NCBI GenBank assembly: GCA_945903565.1
Contig: CAMDPA010000003.1
Location: forward strand, 1 to 33,299
Direction of reading: 5' to 3'
Source: Devosia equisanguinis
GTDB taxonomy: Bacteria; Pseudomonadota; Alphaproteobacteria; Rhizobiales; Hyphomicrobiaceae
Length of the DNA stretch: 33,299 nt
The notes below the pieces were generated by a model. It was not told where the DNA came from and made no database searches. It saw nothing but the letters and a program-made list of their open reading frames with translations. The first letter of the stretch is position 1, and each line of letters starts with the position of its first letter. Positions 12,432 to 21,010 of this stretch are shown one piece after another. The translations under genes were made by a program, and so were the position numbers.

Positions 12432-12597
12432 GTACCCACGTCCCAGAAACAGACGACGCACGCGTAGATGAATGTAAAACGCCGTTTCAAGAGATTGCCC
12501 CAAACCTGCGTATTTTCCCTATGTGAAGTCTTGACGCTGTGCAGCCGTAAGGTCAACATCCCCATCAAGAAACGAAATAATCCCAACGGAGGAAGCC

Positions 12598-14271
12598 ATG
12601 GCCAAGAAGGCAGCAGACGGGTCTGCACGAGACGGCGATGCGGTGTCGGTCAGCCGGCGTGGTTTCCTCGGAAGGGGAGCTGCCGCCGGCGTTGGCGCGG
12701 TCGCGATGGCCACAGTCGCCCCAGGCGAGGCGGAAGCCCAGGCGCGGTGGGCGCGGACCGCCGATGTGGTGATCATCGGCGCCGGCGTTTCCGGCCTTCC
12801 CGCGGCGATCACGGCGCGCGACAACGGCGCTTCGGTGATCGTGATCGACGCGAACTACGATATCGGCGGGCGCGGCATACTGAGTGGTGGCCGGCTTCAC
12901 ATCGGCGGCGGACATGCGCTGCAGCAAAAGCTCAACGTAAAGGACACGCCCGATCAGGTGTTCAACGACTGGGTCCGTCACGACCATGCCGACAGCCGCT
13001 ACAGCGACCGCGAATTGGTGCGCGTGTTCGCCGACGAGAATGTGCCGACCTACGATTTCCTGATCGAGAACGGCGTCAAGATGATCGAGAAGCTGGTCGG
13101 GCCGGAGCAATCGTCGACGGTGCCGCGTACTTTCCTTTCGGTCGAATGGGAAAACCCGGCCGAAGTGATCGCGCCCAAGCGGCAGCGTAACGGCTCGGGT
13201 ATCGTGCGTGCGCTCGCCGCCAGCGCCCGCAAGAAGGGCGCGACGATCCTGCTCAAGCACCGGATGACCAAGCTCATTCGCGAGCGACAGGGCTCGGGGC
13301 GGATCATCGGCATCGAGGTGTCGAGCGAGGGCAAGACGTTCAACATTCGCGCCCGCAAAGGTGTCATCATCGCCACCGGCGGCCACACCGGCAATGTCGA
13401 CTTCCGCCGCATGTTCGACCCGCGCCTCACCGAGGAATACCAGCAGGCGTGCCAGCCGTGGGTCGCGCAGGATGCGAGCGGCGAGCTGGCGGCGATGGAT
13501 CACGGCGCGGCGCTTTGGTCGACGGCCAATCAGACGACGGAAACGGCAGCCGCGATTACCAAGACGCGGCACATCGGCTGCCAGTGGGGCTATTCGAGCC
13601 TCGTCTACGAGCCGGAAAGTCCGATGTTCAAGTTCGCCCGCGCCACGGGGCTCACCGTGAAGGACTGGCAGAACGTCGTGATGGTCAACGATCGCGGCAA
13701 GCGGTTCTGGAACGAGCTTTCCGGCAACTACGACTTCTTCGCAGCCGCCATGGCGTGGAACGGCGATCCTCAGAAACTGAATGGCGGCGGCCCCATCTGG
13801 GCGATCTTCGACGCGGACGCAGCGGTCCGCGAGAAGTGGAACACCGCACCGCCCAACGTCGATCCGGCCGGCTATTTCTTCGCCGCCGACACGATCGCGG
13901 AGCTAGCAGGAAAGATCAAGAACCCCTACCAGAAGCGGCCGATTTCCGGTGACGTACTGGCCGAGTCGATCACGCGCTATAATGGGTTCGTGGACGCGGG
14001 TAAGGACGCCGACTTCAACCGGCCCAAGCCGTTGCACAAGATTGCAAAGCCGCCGTTCTACGCGGCCTGGTCGACGCCGATCCTGCACGACGCTTTGTCC
14101 GGGCTCCGCACCAACCGGAATTCCGAGGTGATCGATATTCGCGGCAAGGTGATCGAAGGTCTTTACTGTGCGGGTGAGGCGCAGGGCGGCTTCTCGCAGC
14201 ATGGTCTCGCGCGCTGCCTTGCGTTCGGGCGTGTGGCGGGCCGGCACGCGGCCAAGCGCGCGGTGGCATGA
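12598..14271 (+). CDS. Tat-exported FAD-binding dehydrogenase (fumarate reductase/ketosteroid dehydrogenase-like flavoprotein)
   Basis: Twin-arginine signal SRRGFLGRGAAAGVGAVAMATVAPGEAEAQA; TADVVIIGAGVSGLPAAITARDNGASVIVIDAN; C-terminal GLYCAGEAQGGFSQHGLARCLAFGRVAGRHAAK. SD-like ggagg at 12588-12592. Confidence 0.9.
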   Translation: MAKKAADGSARDGDAVSVSRRGFLGRGAAAGVGAVAMATVAPGEAEAQARWARTADVVIIGAGVSGLPAAITARDNGASVIVIDANYDIGGRGILSGGRLHIGGGHALQQKLNVKDTPDQVFNDWVRHDHADSRYSDRELVRVFADENVPTYDFLIENGVKMIEKLVGPEQSSTVPRTFLSVEWENPAEVIAPKRQRNGSGIVRALAASARKKGATILLKHRMTKLIRERQGSGRIIGIEVSSEGKTFNIRARKGVIIATGGHTGNVDFRRMFDPRLTEEYQQACQPWVAQDASGELAAMDHGAALWSTANQTTETAAAITKTRHIGCQWGYSSLVYEPESPMFKFARATGLTVKDWQNVVMVNDRGKRFWNELSGNYDFFAAAMAWNGDPQKLNGGGPIWAIFDADAAVREKWNTAPPNVDPAGYFFAADTIAELAGKIKNPYQKRPISGDVLAESITRYNGFVDAGKDADFNRPKPLHKIAKPPFYAAWSTPILHDALSGLRTNRNSEVIDIRGKVIEGLYCAGEAQGGFSQHGLARCLAFGRVAGRHAAKRAVA

Positions 14272-15209
14272 CCTCGCAGAAGCCAACGCACGCGACGACA
14301 ATCGCGCTGAGCGAAAGCCTGCCGGACACCGAGCCGGCTGGCTCGCTGGTCAACGTGATGGTCCAGGTGGCCTGTGCGGGGGGCTGCGATCTGCGGGGGC
14401 TTCCGGTCTCTCTGTTCGCGCCGGATGGCACGGCATCGGTGCACGCGCTTGCCACGTTCGACAAGCGGATCAATGTGGCCGGGCCGATTGCGCTGCACGT
14501 GCCGGCAACAACTGGATCTAGGGTATGGCGGCTTAGCGTCACCGGGAATGCGCACGGGAGCGACGTGCAGCATGACGCCATGCTCGAGATTTCAATCACG
14601 GTGGGGGCGCATCCGACGAGCTTGGCTGTCTGGTCTATTCCGGACGCTGCGGTGGCCGGCGAGCGGTTCACCGTCATAATCGGGGCCAAGTCGTCGGGAG
14701 GTCATGATCTCGGCGGGCAAACGATAGAAGTGTGCGAGACCAGGGGCAATGTGGCGGGGCGAGCGGTACTCGCGGGCGAGCCCTTGCAAGGTACGAGCGC
14801 ACTGTATTGGGCGGAGGTTGCGCTCGTTGCGCCGGGGGAGCCTGGTGTTTCGCGCTGGTCGGCGCGCTTTTCGGCCGACGAGGCCGAGCTGCCGCATGCG
14901 GCCTCTGCCGCGACATTCACCGTAGCGGTCGTGCCGCCGCCGGAGCATCGGCTGACTGTCGATGTCGTCGATAAGACGACGTCTGCGCCGATCGGTGATG
15001 CGATCGTGCGGGCCGGTGCATTTCGCGGGGCAACTAACGCGGGTGGCCGCGCCGAGCTGAAGGTTGCGGACGGCGTATACGAGGTCGTCGTCTGGAAAAC
15101 GGGCTTCGATGCTCCGCCGATCACGATCGAGATTGCGGCCGACAAGCAGTTGCGCGTCGAAGTTGCGCCCGTTCCGGAGGAAGACCTCGACGCGCGATGG
15201 CTGGGATAA
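14268..15209 (+). CDS. Hypothetical protein with Ig-like/beta-sandwich repeats and C-terminal carboxypeptidase-regulatory-like domain
   Basis: ATGA overlap with the upstream flavoprotein. C-terminus VVDKTTSAPIGDAIVRAGAFRGATNAGGRAELKVADGVYEVVVWKTGFDAPPITIEI resembles CarboxypepD_reg-type domains. Confidence 0.75.
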   Translation: MTSQKPTHATTIALSESLPDTEPAGSLVNVMVQVACAGGCDLRGLPVSLFAPDGTASVHALATFDKRINVAGPIALHVPATTGSRVWRLSVTGNAHGSDVQHDAMLEISITVGAHPTSLAVWSIPDAAVAGERFTVIIGAKSSGGHDLGGQTIEVCETRGNVAGRAVLAGEPLQGTSALYWAEVALVAPGEPGVSRWSARFSADEAELPHAASAATFTVAVVPPPEHRLTVDVVDKTTSAPIGDAIVRAGAFRGATNAGGRAELKVADGVYEVVVWKTGFDAPPITIEIAADKQLRVEVAPVPEEDLDARWLG

Positions 15210-15213
15210 GCGC

Positions 15214-15975
15214 TCAGCCTCGTGCCTTTTTCTTGGCCTTCGGTATCAGCAGCGAGAGCCGACGCCGATCGTGGTCATCGAAGCCCGGCTCCACCACGAT
15301 TTCGGCATGCTGGGCGAGGCGCGCGACCAGCGCCGGGCCGAAGCCGATCACGGGGACAGTGGGTACTGAGCGAACCGGGGGCAACTCCACGAACGCCTTT
15401 TCGCGCAGAGCCCTGTCGGGATCGGGCCCGGAATAGCTGACGTCCAGGGCAACATCGACGCGGCGTGACCGCCCCCGGACGACGATGTCGCCCCCGTCAG
15501 AGAACTTGATCGCGTAAATCACCAAGCCCTTCGTCAATGCGCACAGCAAGTCGGGATCGGCGTCGATGACGAGATCGAGACCGGCGACGTCGAGACGGCG
15601 TCCCCGTTCGGTGGCGACCGAAGTCATTTCATCCACGAGCGAGCCCAGCACCGCCGACAAGGTGGTACGGATCGCGGCCGCGCGCTGCCGCTTGGAATCG
15701 AAACGCGCGACCAGCGTCATGCCATCGATCATCGCATCGAGCGAGAACCCCATCAGGGCGATGCTGGCCCCTAGTGCCTGGCGCTCCGACTTGTTTGTGC
15801 TGATCGCCAGTTGGTCGGCAAGAAAGGCCAGTGTCTGCGCAGGCTGGCGGAAATCGTGGTTCGCCAGGAGCCAAAGATCCGCGCCGCCACGCAGATCTCC
15901 AGGGCTGGTGTTCTGCGATTTCGCCAATTTGGTCTCCTTGCCGCAATGGTTGTAGCAGTGGAAATTCCAGCACAA
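15214..15975 (-). CDS. Histidine-kinase-like protein with degenerate ATP-binding domain
   Basis: HisKA-like LLANHDFRQPAQTLAFLADQL. The catalytic domain is recognisable but the N, D and G boxes are altered (GLVIYAIKFSDGG; VSYSGPDPD; VIGFGPALVARLA). Start uncertain. Confidence 0.75.
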   Translation of the reverse strand: MCWNFHCYNHCGKETKLAKSQNTSPGDLRGGADLWLLANHDFRQPAQTLAFLADQLAISTNKSERQALGASIALMGFSLDAMIDGMTLVARFDSKRQRAAAIRTTLSAVLGSLVDEMTSVATERGRRLDVAGLDLVIDADPDLLCALTKGLVIYAIKFSDGGDIVVRGRSRRVDVALDVSYSGPDPDRALREKAFVELPPVRSVPTVPVIGFGPALVARLAQHAEIVVEPGFDDHDRRRLSLLIPKAKKKARG

Positions 15976-16109
15976 GATGCCATTGAAATCGAATAGTGGC
16001 GATTCTTTAGTGGGTCATACGTTATATGCGCTGATTGGCGAGGGACTTCGCAGCCCTTGGTTTGAGTTGTAGTGTTTTGTTGTGATTCCTCGGTCTGGAG
16101 CATCCAAAC

Positions 16110-16481
16110 ATGGTTGCGGGAAGCGGGCCGCTCAGTGGCAAGACTGTACTGGTTGTCGAAGATTCTTGGCAACTTGCAGAAGTCATGAAGCGCACCCTCG
16201 AACGTGCGGGTGCGGTCGTTGTTGGCCCCGCAGGGACGCTAGCCGAGGCGGAGCGACTGGCAGGTTCCGTTGCGATCGACGCCGCCGTGATGGACCTCGA
16301 TCTGGGTGGCACTCCCGCTGATCCGCTGGCGGAGCGACTGGCCCGAGAAGGTATCAAGGTCGTGCTGTTGACCGCATACGCTAGTCCTTCCGCACTGGCG
16401 GGCAAGGTGCATGCCTACCTGAGTAAACCGACTAGGTCGCAGGCGCTTATCGAGGCGCTGCAGAAACCGTTGAGCCGTTGA
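16110..16481 (+). CDS. Single-domain response regulator receiver protein
   Basis: VLVVEDSWQLAEVMKRTLERAG...DAAVMDLDLGG...VVLLTAYAS...AYLSKPT: conserved ED, phosphoacceptor Asp, Thr and Lys. No output domain. Confidence 0.92.
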   Translation: MVAGSGPLSGKTVLVVEDSWQLAEVMKRTLERAGAVVVGPAGTLAEAERLAGSVAIDAAVMDLDLGGTPADPLAERLAREGIKVVLLTAYASPSALAGKVHAYLSKPTRSQALIEALQKPLSR

Positions 16482-18828
16482 CCGCAACGCTGGATTCTGA
16501 GTTTTCGGGCTCTTTGGGTGCCGTGGGTGGCGACAACACCAAGCTGATATCACAGTGCAAGCCCGTGGGGGTAAAGCGGACGTCGACTGTCGCGGCCTGC
16601 CAGTACGGCAGTTCGTTGCGGATTGCCGTCAGACCGTAGCTTTCGCGCTTGGGCAGCTCGACCGGCCGCACGCAATGCTCGCGCCATGACAGCTCCAGGC
16701 GCTGGCCGTGGCTCGCATCACCCACGATCCGCCAGCGAACATCGACCTTGCCGTTGGAGGGAATGAGTGCGCCGTGCTTGGCCGCATTCGTCGCCAACTC
16801 GTGCAGCGTCAAAGCGAATGACTGCGCGACTTTGGGTGACAGAACCAGGGCGGGGCCATCCACCAGGCAGTTGTCGGGGGTGCGGTAGGCCGCCAGCTCG
16901 TCTTCCACGAGATTCGTCACGCTGACGCCAGCCCACTGGTTACTGGTCAGGCGGTCATGTGCGCGCGCCATCGCTCGGACACGCCCGTCGACCTTCTCGA
17001 CGAACCCCTCGATCGTGTCGTTGTCGTCGCGTGAAAGCTCGATCACATCGTTGACCGTCGTCAGCGCATTCTTGACGCGGTGATTGAGCTCCTTGACCAG
17101 CTCGGCCTGCCGCTCCTCCGCCAGCTTGTTCTCCGTCACGTCGCGGCATAGCCCCCGCAGTCGGGTAAGGCGGCCCTGTGCGTCGTATTCGCCGGTCGCC
17201 GTCAGCTCGAACCATACGGTGCCGCCGGACGGACGGACGAAGCGGAATTTCTCGCTGGTGTATGGATTGGCGGGCGACAGGCGCTTGCGATAGTTCTCCA
17301 GCGCCTTGCGGTCGTCGGGATGAATATGCTCGATGAACAGATTGCGCGAGAACTTGGCCTCTTCGAGCGTAACGCCCAGGATCTCTGCCGCGTTCTCGCT
17401 GCGCTGAACGCGGTGCGAGACCGGTTCGTAGCTGAACGCGAACACGCGGCCCGGCTGCAATGCGCCGCGCAACTGGGCTTCGCTCTCCTCGAGCGCCAGC
17501 CGGGCTGTTTCTCGCGCCGTAATATCCGTGCACGTGCCGCGGATGTTGAGCAGGCGTCCATCTTCGCCGAATACGGCCTCAGCCCTGTGCTCGACCGTGA
17601 GCATCTCGCCATCCGGCGTATGCAGGCGTAAAACGCGCAGTGACTGGGGCTCGGCCGGCGAAAGCGAAGCGAGCATCGCCTCGAAGCCCACCCGGTCGGC
17701 TGGATCGAGCGAAGTGCGGTAATCCTCCATCGTGCCGTACACCGGCAACTTGAGGCGGTCCAACAAGCCGCCGCTACGCTGCACGACACCACGATCGTGA
17801 TCGAAGTCGAACGCGTACATTCGGCCGGCCGCCAGCGCGAGCCGCAGCCGCTCCTCGCTCGACTGCAGCGCGAGCGCTGTATTCTTGATCCGCGCGAACA
17901 TGGCCGACAAGGTGAGCACAGCCAGGCTCAAGGTCAGCACGAACACCTCGGCCGCAAGCAGGCGGTCGGGCAGAGGTGTCGAAGGGCCGCCAAACCGCCC
18001 AACACCGGACAATGCGGCCGTCACGACCACGACGGAGACGCATAGCGCACCGAGCGCGGAGAACCACGCTGGTGCTCGCCCGGCAAGCCAAAGGAAGGAC
18101 GGGAATAAAACCGTCGTCGGAGCAATGACGGGCCAAGCCGTATCGCTCGGCTTGAGGTTGATCGCCAAGAGCGCCAGGGCCACCGTCACCACGATGCCGA
18201 GGCAGCCTTCCGCCAACGTCCTCAGGCGCGGTGGATGTCGCAGCAGCCTGGGCAGCGTAAGGATGGCCGGGGCCATCGTCAGGATGCCAAGCGCATCCGA
18301 CTTGAACCATGTGAACCAGATCGGCAGCAACGGAGATTTGGACAGCCCGAGAACCTGAATGGCGAACGCGGCTGGTAGTGCAGCGATCCCGGCGGCAATG
18401 GCGGCTGCGGCGACAAAGGCAGCAAAGCTGGATAGGCTTTCAAGCTGGGTGCGGTCCTTGTCCAGACGACGCATGACCCAGACGAAAATCAGGCATTCCA
18501 TCGCGTTGCACGCGGCGAATACCATCGTGGCAGGCAGACTGGAGCGCGCCTGCAGGTTGGCGACGATGGTCGCGGCGGCCACCGCAAGCGCGATTGGGAT
18601 GCGGGCCGACTTTCTCAATACGGCAGCTAGCCCTGCCGCGATGCCCGACGCCGGCCAGAAAACCGCAACCCCTTCCGACTCGCTCAACACCAGCAGCGCA
18701 AGCCGTCCAGCAATGTAGTAGAGCAAGCCAACGGCAAGGAAGATCCCCAGCAACGCAGGCCACTCGACATTGAATTGCGACAACCGTGCGCGAGGTGAGA
18801 AGATCCGAGTGTTTCGTGACTCCTGCAT
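16447..18828 (-). CDS. MASE1-PAS-PAS HWE-family sensor histidine kinase
   Basis: MASE1-like N-terminus (YYIAGRLALLVLSESEGVAVFWPASGIAAG), two PAS/PAC repeats, then LVKELNHRVKNALTTVNDVIEL (H-box), LHELATNAAKHGAL (HWE N-box), LSWREH (WxE). Confidence 0.92.
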   Translation of the reverse strand: MQESRNTRIFSPRARLSQFNVEWPALLGIFLAVGLLYYIAGRLALLVLSESEGVAVFWPASGIAAGLAAVLRKSARIPIALAVAAATIVANLQARSSLPATMVFAACNAMECLIFVWVMRRLDKDRTQLESLSSFAAFVAAAAIAAGIAALPAAFAIQVLGLSKSPLLPIWFTWFKSDALGILTMAPAILTLPRLLRHPPRLRTLAEGCLGIVVTVALALLAINLKPSDTAWPVIAPTTVLFPSFLWLAGRAPAWFSALGALCVSVVVVTAALSGVGRFGGPSTPLPDRLLAAEVFVLTLSLAVLTLSAMFARIKNTALALQSSEERLRLALAAGRMYAFDFDHDRGVVQRSGGLLDRLKLPVYGTMEDYRTSLDPADRVGFEAMLASLSPAEPQSLRVLRLHTPDGEMLTVEHRAEAVFGEDGRLLNIRGTCTDITARETARLALEESEAQLRGALQPGRVFAFSYEPVSHRVQRSENAAEILGVTLEEAKFSRNLFIEHIHPDDRKALENYRKRLSPANPYTSEKFRFVRPSGGTVWFELTATGEYDAQGRLTRLRGLCRDVTENKLAEERQAELVKELNHRVKNALTTVNDVIELSRDDNDTIEGFVEKVDGRVRAMARAHDRLTSNQWAGVSVTNLVEDELAAYRTPDNCLVDGPALVLSPKVAQSFALTLHELATNAAKHGALIPSNGKVDVRWRIVGDASHGQRLELSWREHCVRPVELPKRESYGLTAIRNELPYWQAATVDVRFTPTGLHCDISLVLSPPTAPKEPENSESSVAVNGSTVSAAPR

Positions 18829-18885
18829 CAGAAAATGCCCCGGCTCTGGGAAACGTCTACCTTGCCCCGCGCGTAAAGCGTAAAG

Positions 18886-19752
18886 TCAAACCCCCGTCGC
18901 AACCACAGTGCCGAGGCTCGCCTGGCCCCACTCCGACCATGAGCCGTCATAGAGACCGTGCGCGGGACTGCCGAGCACCGCAAGGGCAAGCGACAGCACG
19001 GCGGCCGTCACGCCGGAACCGCAGGATGTCACGACGGGCCTTGCCAGGTCGATGCCCGCGCGCTCGAACGCGGCGCGCAACTCGGCCGGTTGCTTCAAAG
19101 TGCCATCGGCGCAAAGTAGCGTCGCAAACGGCAGATTGCGCGCGCCGGGAATGTGGCCGCTGCGCAGACCAGGGCGCGGCTCGGGCTCGCGGCCCTGGAA
19201 CCGGCCAGCGGCACGCGCGTCGACGATCTGGCCATTGCCTGCCGCGACCAGCGCCTGCATCTGTTCGAGGCTGCGCACCAGAACTCGATCGGGATGCGTG
19301 CCGAAGCCACGCGCCTTGCGCACGGGCGGCGGATCGGCGGTCACGGCCCGGCCCTCGGCCCGCCACTTCTTTAGGCCGCCGTCGAGCACCGCGACATTGT
19401 CGTGGCCGAACGCGCGCAGCGTCCACCAAACACGTGCCGCGGAAAACAGACCCTGAGTAGAGGCGTCGTAAGCCACGACGCACTCGCCGTCGCCGATGCC
19501 GAGATCCTTCATATGCGCCGCGAATTTTTCCTGTGGCGGCAGCATGTGCGGAAGCGATGACGCCTGATCGGAAATCGCGTCGATGTCGAAGAAGCGAGCG
19601 CCGGGAATGTGGCCTGCCGCGTACTCCGCCCGGGGATCGCGCTTCTCCGCCGGCAGATGCCAGGAACCGTCGAGGATCGCGACATCAGGGGCGTCGCGAT
19701 GGTCGGCCAGCCACTGCGTCGAGACCAGATACTTGCCGGTTAGTTCCGGCAT
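18886..19752 (-). CDS. sseA: 3-mercaptopyruvate sulfurtransferase (two rhodanese domains)
   Basis: VSTQWLADHRDAPDVAILDGSWHLPAEKRDPRAEYAAGHIPGARFFDIDAISD...VVTSCGSGVTAAVLSLAL: CGSGVTA active-site loop. ATG at 19752 preceded by AGGAGCAGGA. Confidence 0.9.
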   Translation of the reverse strand: MPELTGKYLVSTQWLADHRDAPDVAILDGSWHLPAEKRDPRAEYAAGHIPGARFFDIDAISDQASSLPHMLPPQEKFAAHMKDLGIGDGECVVAYDASTQGLFSAARVWWTLRAFGHDNVAVLDGGLKKWRAEGRAVTADPPPVRKARGFGTHPDRVLVRSLEQMQALVAAGNGQIVDARAAGRFQGREPEPRPGLRSGHIPGARNLPFATLLCADGTLKQPAELRAAFERAGIDLARPVVTSCGSGVTAAVLSLALAVLGSPAHGLYDGSWSEWGQASLGTVVATGV

Positions 19753-19776
19753 TTCCTGCTCCTGCGCTGGCGTCAA

Positions 19777-20820
19777 CTATGTACCGGGATCGACGATCAC
19801 ATTCGGCACGCCGCGCTTCTCGACCAGCCAGCGCGGCTGCGGCAAGCCCTTTCTCGCCAGGAACGCCCGATTGTACAGCCTGGACTGATAGCGGGCACCA
19901 TGGTCGCAAAGAATTGTCACGATCGTGTGCCCTGGGCCCATGTCGCGGGCTAGACGGATCGCGCCTGCAACGTTGATGCCGGACGACGAGCCAAGGCAAA
20001 GCCCCTCCTCCTCGACCATGTGGAACACAGTCTCGACCGTCTCCGTATCCTCGATGCGATAGGAACGATCCACCACGACACCTTCCAGGTTCTTGGTGAT
20101 CCGGCCCTGGCCGATGCCCTCGGTGATCGAGCTGCCCTCGGCCCTCAATTCGCCGGTCGTGTAGTAGCTGTGGAGCGCGGCGCCGGGCGGGTCGGCCAGT
20201 GCGATCTGGATCGCGGGGTTCTTCGCCTTGAGGCCGAGCGAGACGCCACCGAGCGTGCCGCCAGAGCCGACCGCGGCGACGAAGCCGTGCACCGTGCCGC
20301 CGGTGTCCGCCCAGATTTCCTCGGCTGTGGTCTCGATGTGGGCCTGCCGGTTGGCGACGTTGTCGAACTGGTTCGCCCACACCGCGCCATTGGCCTCGGT
20401 CTTGGCGAGCGCTTCGGCAAGGCGGGCAGAATATCGAACGAAGTTGTTGGGGTTCTTGTAGGGCGCGGCCGGCACTTCGACGAGCTCCGCGCCGAGCATC
20501 CGCAGCGTATCTTTCTTTTCCTGGCTCTGCGTATCGGGAATTACGATCACGGTGCGATAACCGCGCGCGGCCGCCACCATCGCGAGCCCGATGCCGGTGT
20601 TGCCAGCGGTGCCTTCCACGATCGTGCCGCCGGGCTTCAATAGACCGCGACGGACCGCGTCTTCCACGATGTAGAGCGCGGCGCGGTCCTTCACCGACTG
20701 GCCCGGGTTCATGAATTCGGCCTTGCCCAGGATCGTACAGCCGGTCTCGCACGAGGCCCGCTCGAGCTTGATCAGCGGCGTGCGGCCGATCGCCTGGCAA
20801 ACGTCTTCATAGCGCGGCAA
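19777..20820 (-). CDS. cysK: Cysteine synthase A-like PLP enzyme
   Basis: IGRTPLIKLERASCETGCTILGKAEFMNPGQSVKDRAALYIVEDAV (PLP Lys), EGTAGNTGIGLAMVAAARG, AAVGSGGTLGGVSLGLK. Confidence 0.88.
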   Translation of the reverse strand: MPRYEDVCQAIGRTPLIKLERASCETGCTILGKAEFMNPGQSVKDRAALYIVEDAVRRGLLKPGGTIVEGTAGNTGIGLAMVAAARGYRTVIVIPDTQSQEKKDTLRMLGAELVEVPAAPYKNPNNFVRYSARLAEALAKTEANGAVWANQFDNVANRQAHIETTAEEIWADTGGTVHGFVAAVGSGGTLGGVSLGLKAKNPAIQIALADPPGAALHSYYTTGELRAEGSSITEGIGQGRITKNLEGVVVDRSYRIEDTETVETVFHMVEEEGLCLGSSSGINVAGAIRLARDMGPGHTIVTILCDHGARYQSRLYNRAFLARKGLPQPRWLVEKRGVPNVIVDPGT

Positions 20821-20935
20821 TTCAAGTTCCTTCGGATAGGGCCAAACGATGGGCGCCGGATGGAGGGGAACCTATCGAGCCTCGCGTGAGGGCACAAGTT
20901 CAGGCGCTCGATTGTCGCCTTTAGGCGGAACAAAT

Positions 20936-20963
20936 GCTGGGTCGCGTAAGTGCTTGACCCAGC
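20936..20963. repeat. Short intergenic palindromic repeat
   Basis: GCTGGGTC (20936-20943) / GACCCAGC (20956-20963), in the cysK/sulfatase intergenic gap. Confidence 0.6.
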
Positions 20964-21010
20964 CTACGGTCGTCGTTGGTCCTCCTAGGTTCGTCGGTGC
21001 GATTAGCCGT

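Noticed and set aside
16110-16481. PhyR-type general stress regulator
   Set aside because: The protein is a bare receiver domain without a sigma-like domain, and no nepR/ecfG is seen nearby.
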